Below, piece by piece: positions 27,121-35,267 of a DNA stretch of 64,000 bases. The notes under the pieces were generated by a model that saw nothing but the letters and a program-made list of their open reading frames with translations, was not told the DNA's origin and made no database searches. The stretch is from Pedobacter zeaxanthinifaciens (lineage in GTDB: Bacteria > Bacteroidota > Bacteroidia > Sphingobacteriales > Sphingobacteriaceae): contig NZ_QMHP01000001.1 of NCBI RefSeq assembly GCF_003313335.1, forward strand, positions 248,001 through 312,000, in the 5' to 3' direction. The position numbers and the translations under genes were made by a program. Every line of letters begins with the position of its first letter. The stretch's first letter is position 1.

Positions 27121-27215
27121 AAAGCAGTTTCCGGAGCTTTTCGGTATCGAAAGTCCGGCTATACACTTCAATTCCCGATTGAAATCGGGAGATTTTCGTT
27201 GCTATCCGGTTTATT
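27121..27215. repeat. Hairpin-rich intergenic element
   Basis: A stem of CCGGAgCTTTtCG with CGAAAGTCCGG (27132-27159) is followed by a perfect hairpin CCCGATT-GA-AATCGGG at 27175-27190. It resembles the element at 3050-3337 when both are read on the minus strand. It occupies the gap between the lepA start and the end of the five-gene operon. Confidence 0.55.
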
Positions 27216-27253
27216 TTACATCAGCCTGTACTACTTAGATGATAGATATAGTG

Positions 27254-27685
27254 TTAATCAACTAATTTCATCCTAGAGAATGGGAAGCCATTACAACCTT
27301 TCTTCGGATTTTTCCTGTCAGCTGCCGCGGTCTGTTCTGCTTCTTGTGCATTTTTCGCTTGGTAAGCAGTTAAGCAAAAACCCCATATCCAAGGCTGCAT
27401 GCTTTCAAATTTCATAAAATCAATGCGGGTATATTTATTTTCATCCGAACGATGACCGCTTCCGTTTTTAGCAATCACATACTGTTCAGCAAAATTCCAT
27501 TTAATGATGTGGTACTTGATATTTAGATGCTGAACCCAAAGCGTATCGTTTATGGTGTATTTGATCCCATAGTCGTCAATAAAATTTCCTTTCAAAAAAC
27601 TCGAAGATATGGCTTGGCCAAAGCTATAAAAACTACTAGCAAAAATTAACAATACAGTAAATAAGAATATGTTTAAGTTTTTCAT
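27254..27685 (-). CDS. Small exported protein of unknown function
   Basis: The 143-residue protein has a clear signal peptide (NLNIFLFTVLLIFASSFYSF, cleavage near SFGQA, residue 25). The mature part of about 118 residues has a Trp-rich beta-like segment (NDTLWVQHLNIKYHIIKWNF) and two cysteines far apart (WGFCLTAY and KKGCNGF). I do not recognise a family. It starts directly after the cutC stop and is the last gene of the five-gene operon. Confidence 0.65.
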   Translation of the reverse strand: MKNLNIFLFTVLLIFASSFYSFGQAISSSFLKGNFIDDYGIKYTINDTLWVQHLNIKYHIIKWNFAEQYVIAKNGSGHRSDENKYTRIDFMKFESMQPWIWGFCLTAYQAKNAQEAEQTAAADRKNPKKGCNGFPFSRMKLVD

Positions 27686-28426
27686 CTATAAGTTTTTGAG
27701 TATTTCAATCAGTTGTTTTACTTTAAATAAATCAGTTTGCTCATGGCTAAATTCATCTAACGTGTAATCACTCATTTTGCTATGGTCATTTTTAAACTGC
27801 ATGTTACTTTTCGCTGGAGCTTTTGCTGTAGTATGGAAACACTTTGCCTGGGTGATTGCTGCTATTTCTGCTATGTTTTCTGCATTGATCCCAGCTCCGG
27901 GCATAATTTCAATTCTGTCTTTTGCTTGTGTAATCAAACTAGCAATTTCCTTGGCTCCAGAGTGAGCGCTTGCCTTACCGCCCGAAGTTAACACTCTTAC
28001 AAACCCCAAAGTGATTAAATCCTCTAGAGATGATGCCAGATCATTTGTCATGTCAAAAGCTCTGTGGAATGCCACTGGCATGGGCTGGGCGGCAGCAATT
28101 AGCTTGGCACAGCGTTCTTTGTCAATACTTCCATTAGCAAGAAGTATTCCCGTAACTATACCATCGCAACCTATTTTTTTACAAAAGGTTATGTCATTTA
28201 AAATTGTTTCAAATTCAGCGTCAGCATATAAAAAATCGCCACCTCTCGGGCGGATTAAGGGCCATACAGGTATCGTTAAATTATCAACACACCATTTAAT
28301 TTGACCGTAACTCGGAGTAGTTCCCCCTTCAGAAAGATTAGTACAGAGCTCTATGCGATGTGCCCCGGCCTGTTGTGCTACAATTGCAGATGTTACTGAA
28401 TTAGCACAGATTTCCAGTTGATACAT
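27686..28426 (-). CDS. cutC: CutC family TIM-barrel protein
   Basis: The 246-residue protein matches CutC: EICANSVTSAIVAQQAGAHR at the N-terminus, LCTNLSEGGTTPSYG, VWPLIRPRGGDFLY, AFHRAFDMTND, VLTSGGKASAHSGA and EIMPGAGINAENI. CutC was linked to copper tolerance in E. coli, but this was later questioned; its biochemical role is open. Its ATG overlaps the stop of the aspartylglucosaminidase gene by one base (TAATG), a sign of coupled translation. Confidence 0.9.
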   Translation of the reverse strand: MYQLEICANSVTSAIVAQQAGAHRIELCTNLSEGGTTPSYGQIKWCVDNLTIPVWPLIRPRGGDFLYADAEFETILNDITFCKKIGCDGIVTGILLANGSIDKERCAKLIAAAQPMPVAFHRAFDMTNDLASSLEDLITLGFVRVLTSGGKASAHSGAKEIASLITQAKDRIEIMPGAGINAENIAEIAAITQAKCFHTTAKAPAKSNMQFKNDHSKMSDYTLDEFSHEQTDLFKVKQLIEILKNL

Positions 28427-29442
28427 TAGTAATAGCTTTTACCCTTGATAACTAAGTCTTGCTGTTTACTGTCGCAAACGGCATACGTGAATCCCTTTTG
28501 TATGGCGTAAGCACCGTATTCACCTTTTTTGTTGAGGGCCAGGAAACCTACCTGCAAATTTTTAGTGCTTTCTTTCTTCTTCTTAATAATACGCATCACC
28601 GCTTCTTTACAAGCCTCTTCAGGGGGATAGCATTGACGCATCAATTCTACTACTAAGAAAGACCCTACGTTACGCACTACTTCTTCACCAACTCCTGTGG
28701 CCGTAGCGGCACCAATTTCATTATCAACGTAAAGTCCAGCGCCAATAATTGGGCTATCGCCAATACGCCCGTGTAGCTTATAGGCCATTCCGCTGGTAGT
28801 ACAAGCTCCCGATAAGTTACCAGCATTATCTAAAGCCAACATTCCAATGGTATCATGATTGTACTGATTTCCTGGCAGTTTTTCGGGCGCTGCTTTATCG
28901 TAAAGTTTGTTTTCAATGTTGCTTATAGGTTCATATTTGGATGTTTTAAGCCACTCTTTCCACGCTTTTTTGCTGTTCTCGGTCAGTAGGTCTTCCTTTT
29001 TAAAGCCTTGTTCCAAAGCAAACTGCAATGCGCCATCTCCAGCAAGCATCACGTGGGGAGTTTTTTCCATCACCAAACGAGCTACAGCTATAGGGTGCTT
29101 GATATTTTCCAACGCAAGTACAGCACCGCAATTGCCTAAATGATCCATGATACATGCATCAAGCGTTACAATGCCATCTCTATCGGGTAAACCCCCATAG
29201 CCTACAGATTGGTTTTTGATATCGGCTTCTGGTACTTTTACGCCAGCCTCTACCGCATCTAAGGCTTTACCATTATTCGATAATATCTTCCATGCATCGG
29301 CATTAGCGGCAACACCAAAATCCCAGGTAGAAATTACAATGGGTTGATTCGTATTGTTACTAGTAGCTAAGCTATTTTTACTGATTGCGATTAGCGCACC
29401 AGATAACGCAGTATCGCGAATAAATTTCCTACGGTTGTACAT
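28426..29442 (-). CDS. N4-(beta-N-acetylglucosaminyl)-L-asparaginase (Ntn hydrolase)
   Basis: The enzyme cuts the GlcNAc-Asn bond left from N-glycoproteins. The 338-residue precursor has a twin-arginine-like signal (NRRKFIRD, then a hydrophobic stretch) suggesting export. The self-cleavage site is visible as NHDTIGMLALD near residue 193, where Thr becomes the N-terminal nucleophile. Downstream HGRIGDSPIIGAGLYVDNEIGAATATG fits the substrate pocket. The class is known in Elizabethkingia (glycosylasparaginase). It is translated 6 bp after the omega-amidase gene. Confidence 0.9.
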   Translation of the reverse strand: MYNRRKFIRDTALSGALIAISKNSLATSNNTNQPIVISTWDFGVAANADAWKILSNNGKALDAVEAGVKVPEADIKNQSVGYGGLPDRDGIVTLDACIMDHLGNCGAVLALENIKHPIAVARLVMEKTPHVMLAGDGALQFALEQGFKKEDLLTENSKKAWKEWLKTSKYEPISNIENKLYDKAAPEKLPGNQYNHDTIGMLALDNAGNLSGACTTSGMAYKLHGRIGDSPIIGAGLYVDNEIGAATATGVGEEVVRNVGSFLVVELMRQCYPPEEACKEAVMRIIKKKKESTKNLQVGFLALNKKGEYGAYAIQKGFTYAVCDSKQQDLVIKGKSYY

Positions 29443-29448
29443 TGCTGA

Positions 29449-30246
29449 TCAATTAACTTCAAAATCATCGGCATCTTTCAAAAATGGGAATTGTCTTCGC
29501 ACTTTTTCCAATTCCGCATAGTTGATACTAAAAGTATACAAATCCTCATCTTCCGGTTTGTAATATACGGTGTTGCCTTGTGGGTCAATACACATGGAAT
29601 GTCCACTATGATACACTTGATTACCATCATGACCAACCCTGTTGACTCCAATCACATAGCTTTGATTTTCGATGGCTCGGGCGTGAATAAGCGTACGCCA
29701 ATGCGATGAACGTTTGTCGGGCCAGCTGGCTACAAGTAAAAGGATGTCGTAAGCACCTTTTTTATTGCGTAGCCACACAGGAAATCTTAAGTCGTAGCAA
29801 ATTGCCAGCCTTATTTTCCAGCCTTTTAACTCTACTGTAACAGGCTCTTTTCCTGCTGAGAAATATTTGTCTTCATCACCTAAACCAAATAAATGATGTT
29901 TGTCGTAATATGCATAGGTGCCATCAGGTTTTACCCAAACCATTCTATTGTAGCAATGCCCATTTTCCTTGATCATGAGACTTCCGGTAACTACACAATC
30001 ATAATTTGCAGCAGTTTTTTTAATCCACTGCATGGTTTTTCCGTCCATTTCTTCGGCTAACTCGGTACGCATAGAAAAACCAGTATTGAACATCTCTGGT
30101 AATACAATTAGGTCTGTTTTTTCTCTAACGCCACCCGAAAGGCGTAAGGTTATATTCTGTAAATTCTTCTCGATGTTTTCCCAAAATAGATAGGCCTGAA
30201 ATACAGTTATTTTCAGGTTTTGAATGTTAAGGTAATGTGGTTCCAT
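29449..30246 (-). CDS. Omega-amidase (nitrilase superfamily, YafV/Nit2 type)
   Basis: The 265-residue C-N hydrolase probably removes ammonia from 2-oxoglutaramate or 2-oxosuccinamate. The catalytic triad is visible: Glu in VLPEMFNTGFSM, Lys in YYDKHHLF and Cys in LAICYDLRFP. It lies 13 bp after the aminotransferase gene, which supports the omega-amidase assignment: the transaminase makes 2-oxoglutaramate from glutamine and this enzyme hydrolyses it. Confidence 0.88.
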   Translation of the reverse strand: MEPHYLNIQNLKITVFQAYLFWENIEKNLQNITLRLSGGVREKTDLIVLPEMFNTGFSMRTELAEEMDGKTMQWIKKTAANYDCVVTGSLMIKENGHCYNRMVWVKPDGTYAYYDKHHLFGLGDEDKYFSAGKEPVTVELKGWKIRLAICYDLRFPVWLRNKKGAYDILLLVASWPDKRSSHWRTLIHARAIENQSYVIGVNRVGHDGNQVYHSGHSMCIDPQGNTVYYKPEDEDLYTFSINYAELEKVRRQFPFLKDADDFEVN

Positions 30247-30259
30247 GAGCGAATTTTTA

Positions 30260-31405
30260 TCAACTTAAAGTTATTAATTTTTTAACTGCTTTTTCTAAGG
30301 TAGCGTCTTCTTTAGCAAAACATAGGCGTAAAATATGATCGTCTTTTCCTTTGGTGTAAAAAGCGGAAAGGGGAATAGTTGCCACGCCAAAGTCGGCTAC
30401 CAACCTTTTTGCAAAGTCGGTATCTTTTTCGTCGCTGATTTGGCTGTAGTTAACACACTGAAAATAGGATCCTTTACAAGGTAGCAACTCCAATTTAGTT
30501 TCTTGAAGTAATTGTCGCAAAAAATCTCTTTTCTTCTGAAAAAATAGAGGTAAGTTCTGATAAACGTCCGCAGACTTTAAGTATTTGGCAATTCCTACTT
30601 GCATTGGTGTATTAACGCTAAAAACATTGAATTGGTGTACCTTCCTAAATTCAGCCATTAGTTTAGCAGGTGCCAAACAGTATCCAACTTTCCAACCAGT
30701 AGCGTGCAACAGTTTTCCAAAAGAGGCGACGATGAAGCTCCGTTCTGCCAATTCGGGGTAAAGCGCAACACTTTGGTGTTTTTCCTCATCAAAAATGATA
30801 TGTTCGTATACTTCATCGCTTAAAATGAGCACGTCTGTATCTTTGGTAAGTTTAATTAAAGCATCGATATCCTCTTTTTGCAGTATGCTACCGCTGGGAT
30901 TGTGAGGCGAATTGATGATGATCATTTTAGTGTTGGCAGTAAACAGTTTTTTTACCATTTCCCAATCAATTTTGTATGTGGGGGCTGCTAACTCAAAAGG
31001 TTTAACCAAGCCACCAAGCAACTTAATTGCAGGGGCATAACAATCGTATGCTGGCTCAAAAATAATTACTTCATCGCCAGCATTTATAAAGGCGTTGATG
31101 GCGGTAAAAATTGCCTGTGTGCCGCCTGCTGTAATGGTAATTTCTGTGTCTGGGTGATAGGAAGCGTCATAAAAGCGCTCCATTTTCTCAGCAATTAACT
31201 CTCTTAGCGCCAACAATCCAGGCATCGGTGCGTACTGATTAAAGCCTTCTTGCATGGATTGATGAATGTCGGCAATTAATTTTTTATCAACAGGATAGTC
31301 CGGAAAACCTTGCGAAAGATTAATTGCTTGATGATCTTCAGCCATTTTAGACATTACTGAAAATATCGTTGTGCCAACCGTTGGCAATTTAGAGTTAATG
31401 ATCAT
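30260..31405 (-). CDS. Methionine-type aminotransferase, YbdL/KAT family
   Basis: The 381-residue fold-type I PLP enzyme has the signatures AINLSQGFPDYPVD near the N-terminus, NSPHNPSGSIL at about 163-173, and the PLP-lysine loop SFGKLLHATGWKVGY at about 229-243. YbdL-like enzymes transaminate methionine and aromatic residues, and with glutamine as donor they can regenerate methionine from its 2-oxo acid. It heads the five-gene leftward operon. Confidence 0.9.
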   Translation of the reverse strand: MIINSKLPTVGTTIFSVMSKMAEDHQAINLSQGFPDYPVDKKLIADIHQSMQEGFNQYAPMPGLLALRELIAEKMERFYDASYHPDTEITITAGGTQAIFTAINAFINAGDEVIIFEPAYDCYAPAIKLLGGLVKPFELAAPTYKIDWEMVKKLFTANTKMIIINSPHNPSGSILQKEDIDALIKLTKDTDVLILSDEVYEHIIFDEEKHQSVALYPELAERSFIVASFGKLLHATGWKVGYCLAPAKLMAEFRKVHQFNVFSVNTPMQVGIAKYLKSADVYQNLPLFFQKKRDFLRQLLQETKLELLPCKGSYFQCVNYSQISDEKDTDFAKRLVADFGVATIPLSAFYTKGKDDHILRLCFAKEDATLEKAVKKLITLS

Positions 31406-31535
31406 TTGCTACGAAAATAATAATTTATCGTATTGAATTAGCTAAACATCTTGCATAAAGTAATTGAAAATCGGCATCACAATAAAAATTACTAAGGCAC
31501 TTGTCGATAATTATTTTTTACTATTTTAGTTGGCT

Positions 31536-32306
31536 ATGACATTTAAAACCAAAGAGAGCAGATTGTTATTGATATTGGGTGCATTTTTCGTTGCCAACAC
31601 GTTGATATCAGAGTTTATTGGCGTTAAAATATTTTCTGTAGAGGGCGTTTTAGGCATTAAGAAATTTGATATTAATCTATTTGGCGTTCCAAATCTTTCG
31701 TTTAATATGTCGGCCGGTGTAATTACTTGGCCCATTGTTTTTATCATGACAGATATCATTAACGAATACTTTGGCGTTAGGCAAGTTCGTTTTTTATCTA
31801 TTTTAACCGCTATTTTAATTGGGTTTGCCTTTTTAGTTTTATGGATGGCCATGAGGTTACAACCTGCTGATTTTTGGTTGACACAAAAGGTGGATGGTCA
31901 GCAATTGAATATGCCGAGGGCTTTTAACGCTATTTTCGGACAAGGCATGTGGATTATTGTCGGTTCAATTACGGCCTTTTTAATTGGTCAAATGGTTGAT
32001 GTATTGATATTTCATAAAATCAAGAAATTTACTGGCGAAAAAGCACTATGGTTGCGAGCAACAGGCTCTACTTTGGTTTCGCAGTTAATCGACAGTTTCG
32101 TGGTTATCTTTATTGCGTTTTACCTTAATCCGACCTACCATTGGAGTTGGCAAATGGTTGCTGCCATTGGTTTGGTGGGCTACACTTATAAGTTTATTGT
32201 AGCATTGTTAATGACACCAATTCTATACGTTGTACATACCATAATCGATAGGTATTTAGGTAAAGATTTAGCACACCGCATGATCAAACTAGCAGCAAGG
32301 GGATAG
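31536..32306 (+). CDS. Queuosine precursor transporter, YhhQ/QPTR
   Basis: The 256-residue inner-membrane protein has about six helices and imports preQ0 or preQ1. Signatures are FFVANTLISEFIGVKIF, WPIVFIMTDIINEYFGVRQ near residue 70, and STLVSQLIDSFVVIFIAFYL near 175. Two codons upstream (TTG at 31530) are also open, but ATG at 31536 is preferred. The neighbour downstream, after 4 bp, is the YjbR-like gene. Confidence 0.9.
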   Translation: MTFKTKESRLLLILGAFFVANTLISEFIGVKIFSVEGVLGIKKFDINLFGVPNLSFNMSAGVITWPIVFIMTDIINEYFGVRQVRFLSILTAILIGFAFLVLWMAMRLQPADFWLTQKVDGQQLNMPRAFNAIFGQGMWIIVGSITAFLIGQMVDVLIFHKIKKFTGEKALWLRATGSTLVSQLIDSFVVIFIAFYLNPTYHWSWQMVAAIGLVGYTYKFIVALLMTPILYVVHTIIDRYLGKDLAHRMIKLAARG

Positions 32307-32310
32307 TTTA

Positions 32311-32658
32311 ATGCAGGAGAAAACCATATTAGCTTTAAATTTTATCAGAAATGTAGTTGCTAAGCTACCTGATACCCTCGAGAAAATATGTTTTGATACT
32401 CCCGCTTTTTACGCTGGTAAGAATATTTTCGCTAGGTTAAAAGAAGACGAAGAAAATTTGGTGATTTATACTGAAGAGCGGGAAAAATGGATAAATATCT
32501 CTCCCGATACTTTCTTCATCACACCTCATTATCAAAACTACAAGTACATGTTGGTTAATTTGGATTTGGTGGAACCAATAATCTTAGAAGAACTACTCAT
32601 CACTGCTTGGAAAAAACGCACTACCAAAACCTTATTAAAACGATATTTATCTCAATAA
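32311..32658 (+). CDS. YjbR/MmcQ family protein
   Basis: The 115-residue protein matches the MmcQ/YjbR fold (a double-wing, CyaY-like domain): KICFDTPAFYAGKNIFARL, NLVIYTEEREKWI, FFITPHYQNYKYMLVNLD, and the C-terminal helix ITAWKKRTTKTLL. Some relatives were proposed to bind DNA; function is not known. It is close-spaced behind the queuosine transporter. Confidence 0.8.
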   Translation: MQEKTILALNFIRNVVAKLPDTLEKICFDTPAFYAGKNIFARLKEDEENLVIYTEEREKWINISPDTFFITPHYQNYKYMLVNLDLVEPIILEELLITAWKKRTTKTLLKRYLSQ

Positions 32659-32771
32659 AGCAGCTTTAAGATACTTCTTTTATCATAGAGCTCGTAAATA
32701 CTACTTAGCTATCGCATTCGGGTTTAAACAAATCTTTAGCTTCTGCGTTTATACCAAAAACGCAGCGTAAT

Positions 32772-33461
32772 ATGAACGATGACATAAAGCAGTTCCTACT
32801 TGGTGGCGAAGGATGGATTTTCATTCCCGAAATTATTCTACGAACCTTCATTATGTATGCCGTGATACTAATAGGCTTACGTGTTTTAGGTAAACGAGGA
32901 GTAAAGCAACTTTCTGTATTTGAGTTGGTAGTAATTATAGGGTTGGGTTCAGCAGCTGGTGATCCAATGTTTTATAAGGAAGTAGGCGTTTTGAATGCGA
33001 TTATTGTTTTCACGGTGGTAGTGTTGGCGTATAAATTCACTTCACACTTGGTTAGTACAAATAAAAAAATAGAAATATTATTAGAAGGAGCATGTACCTG
33101 TCTTATTGAGCATGGAAAATTTACGCTTGATAGTTTTAAAAAAGAATCTCTAGCACAAGATGAGTTTTTTGCTGAGTTGAGATTAAAGGGTGTTTCTCAT
33201 TTAGGACAGGTTAAGCTGGCTATCTTAGAAACTTCTGGCAGTATTAGTTTATTCTATTACCCTGATGACGAGGTGAAATATGGTTTGCCAGTTTTACCTG
33301 CGTTATTTAGCCATAAAAAGCAGGAAATTAAATATAATGATTACTATTCTTGCAGCTTTTGTGGAAACACAGAGTTAATAGCTCCAACAAAAAATCACAA
33401 TTGTAAGTACTGTAATAGAAACGTTTGGGTAAAGTCAATCAATGTAGTTAGAGTTACATAA
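32772..33461 (+). CDS. DUF421 membrane protein with C-terminal zinc ribbon
   Basis: The 229-residue protein has the DUF421 (YetF-like) core: three N-terminal helices with LRTFIMYAVILIGLRVLGKR and LSVFELVVIIGLGSAAGDPM, then a cytosolic beta domain with SFKKESLAQDEFFAELRLKG. The last 40 residues add a zinc ribbon with CSFCGNTE and CKYCNRN. DUF421 proteins of Bacillus help spore germination or fatty-acid-dependent membrane states; the zinc ribbon is an addition that I cannot link to a function. Confidence 0.85.
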   Translation: MNDDIKQFLLGGEGWIFIPEIILRTFIMYAVILIGLRVLGKRGVKQLSVFELVVIIGLGSAAGDPMFYKEVGVLNAIIVFTVVVLAYKFTSHLVSTNKKIEILLEGACTCLIEHGKFTLDSFKKESLAQDEFFAELRLKGVSHLGQVKLAILETSGSISLFYYPDDEVKYGLPVLPALFSHKKQEIKYNDYYSCSFCGNTELIAPTKNHNCKYCNRNVWVKSINVVRVT

Positions 33462-33537
33462 TACAATAATATTGTTTGAAAGTGACGTTTATTTACAAAA
33501 AAATGCAGTAACTTGCGGCTTAAATGTATTGGGGTTT

Positions 33538-33933
33538 ATGGTGTTTTATTTGTTGTATTACGGGATAGAGAGCTTTAAGTTTAAACAAAAGGATTTTGAG
33601 GAGCTGTTGGAGCAAGCTAAAAGCCGTAATGGGAAGTTGAATATTACTGGGAAGTTGATCTATTGTGAGGGAACATTTATACAGGTTTTGGAGGGTAAAG
33701 AACAGGATGTAAAGAACGTTTACGCCTCTATACTTCGTGACCCAAGAATGGTGGCCACAAAACTGGTTACCGAGGGCAATGTTAAAGCAAGGCACTTTGA
33801 AGGTTGGAACATGGATTTTAAAGAAATTTCATTATCGACTATTAACGACTTTGAAAATTGTACACATCCGGACGTTGCAGATTACATTAACAGTGCGCCA
33901 GCGATTAAGCTGTTGAAACTACTTACAAAATAA
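33538..33933 (+). CDS. Stand-alone BLUF blue-light photoreceptor
   Basis: From the ATG at 33538 the product is 131 residues, a single flavin-binding BLUF domain of usual length with a C-terminal extension. A TTG at 33472 would add 22 residues outside the domain and is not chosen. Key residues align with Slr1694/AppA: Tyr8 (LLYYGIE), Asn31, Gln49 in GTFIQVLEG, Trp90 and Met92 in FEGWNM, so the photocycle should be intact. There is no fused output domain (EAL, cyclase), so it must signal through a partner protein. It lies between DUF421 and an AGMO-like oxidase, all on the plus strand. Confidence 0.88.
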   Translation: MVFYLLYYGIESFKFKQKDFEELLEQAKSRNGKLNITGKLIYCEGTFIQVLEGKEQDVKNVYASILRDPRMVATKLVTEGNVKARHFEGWNMDFKEISLSTINDFENCTHPDVADYINSAPAIKLLKLLTK

Positions 33934-34049
33934 TTTTCTTATTGTAAGCTGTTTGAATTAGCTGTATTTCTTTCAGAAAACTTATAATTTCAGGTTGTAA
34001 TTTAGTACCTATTGGGTTTGAAATCTTTAATTTAGTTATAAATTAGAGT

Positions 34050-35267
34050 ATGAAAACCAATTATATAGCCTTGTCGGTGCCTATCTTTTTTATCTTAATA
34101 GGGATAGAACTCGCTTACACGTTTTATAAAAAGCTCAATTATTATCGATTAAATGACTCCATAGCCAATCTCAGTCAAGGTATTGGCTCCCAATTAGTAG
34201 GCCTTTTCATGAAATCTGTGCTTTTTGTTGGCTACATGTACATCTTCCAACATTGGCGACTTTTTGAAATACCTAACACTATTTGGACGTGGATCGTACT
34301 TTTTATAGGGGTTGATTTTTTTTACTACTGGTTTCACCGTATGAGCCACCAAATTAATGCACTTTGGGCGGCGCATATTGTTCACCATCAATCAGAAGAA
34401 TATAATTTAACCGTTGCACTAAGGCAATCGTGGTTTCAGGGATGGTTTTCATGGGCGTTTTATTTACCGCTGGCACTTATTGGCTTTGATCCAATTATGT
34501 TTTTAACGCTCAGCTCTTTCAACACGCTTTATCAATTTTGGATTCACACCCGTACCATAAAAAGCATGGGTTTTTTGGAATATATCCTTAACACACCTTC
34601 GCATCATCGGGTACATCATGGCTCAAACCCGAAGTACATTGATAAAAACCATGCGGGTACTTTGATCATCTGGGACCGACTTTTTGGTACTTTTCAAAAA
34701 GAGGAGGAGGAAGTATACTACGGTATTACCAAGCCGTTGGCCAGCTGGAACCCGGTTTGGGCTAATTTACATTACTGGAAGGATTTGATTGAAACTGCTA
34801 AAAAATCCGAAAATATTAACGATAAAATAAGAGTGTTTGTTAAGCCTCCGGGTTGGTTTCCAGCTCAGCTGGGCGGTTTTCAGGCTGCGCCAGAAATAGA
34901 TGCCGTAAATTATAAGAAGTTTCACACAGAAAGCAATTTAGCAGCAATAGGATATGCTATACTCTTGTTCCTTTTGGCCTTGGGATTGGGTTCTTACCTG
35001 CTTTTTTCATTTGATAAGCTATCATTAAGTGCCGATATATTAATTGCTACTTTTATCATCATTAGTTTGCTCACCTGTGGCGCTTTGCTGGAAAAAAAGC
35101 GTTGGTTTGTTGCTGCAGAAGCGGTTAGATTTTTACTTGGGTTTGCTACCATTTACACCTTATATCATCAAAAGTTCAATCCGGTGTATTTGGGCGTATT
35201 GTTAATATTTCATGTTGCCATGCTTATCTATTATTTTCTCATTAAATCTAGCTACCGAGATGTTTAG
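34050..35267 (+). CDS. Alkylglycerol-monooxygenase-like membrane oxidase (fatty acid hydroxylase/sterol desaturase superfamily)
   Basis: The 405-residue polytopic protein has the di-iron histidine clusters of the superfamily: HRMSH near residue 96, HIVHH near 110, and HHRVHH near 190, with QFWIHT between. Beyond this, the order ALRQSW, YQFWIHT, NTPSHHRVHHG, HAGTLIIWDRLFGTF and PPGWFP, and the C-terminal membrane segments (about 293-400), match mammalian alkylglycerol monooxygenase (AGMO, TMEM195), which cleaves the O-alkyl bond of ether lipids. This match is from memory of the family. The next gene, lysoplasmalogenase, overlaps its end by 8 bp, which supports an ether-lipid role. A sterol or sphingolipid hydroxylase role remains possible. 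Confidence 0.82.
   Translation: MKTNYIALSVPIFFILIGIELAYTFYKKLNYYRLNDSIANLSQGIGSQLVGLFMKSVLFVGYMYIFQHWRLFEIPNTIWTWIVLFIGVDFFYYWFHRMSHQINALWAAHIVHHQSEEYNLTVALRQSWFQGWFSWAFYLPLALIGFDPIMFLTLSSFNTLYQFWIHTRTIKSMGFLEYILNTPSHHRVHHGSNPKYIDKNHAGTLIIWDRLFGTFQKEEEEVYYGITKPLASWNPVWANLHYWKDLIETAKKSENINDKIRVFVKPPGWFPAQLGGFQAAPEIDAVNYKKFHTESNLAAIGYAILLFLLALGLGSYLLFSFDKLSLSADILIATFIIISLLTCGALLEKKRWFVAAEAVRFLLGFATIYTLYHQKFNPVYLGVLLIFHVAMLIYYFLIKSSYRDV

Noticed and set aside
33472..33537. TTG start extending the BLUF protein by 22 residues
   Set aside because: The BLUF fold starts at the inner ATG; the extension has no match.
34194..34391. 65-codon minus frame
   Set aside because: Antisense to the AGMO-like gene with no independent support.
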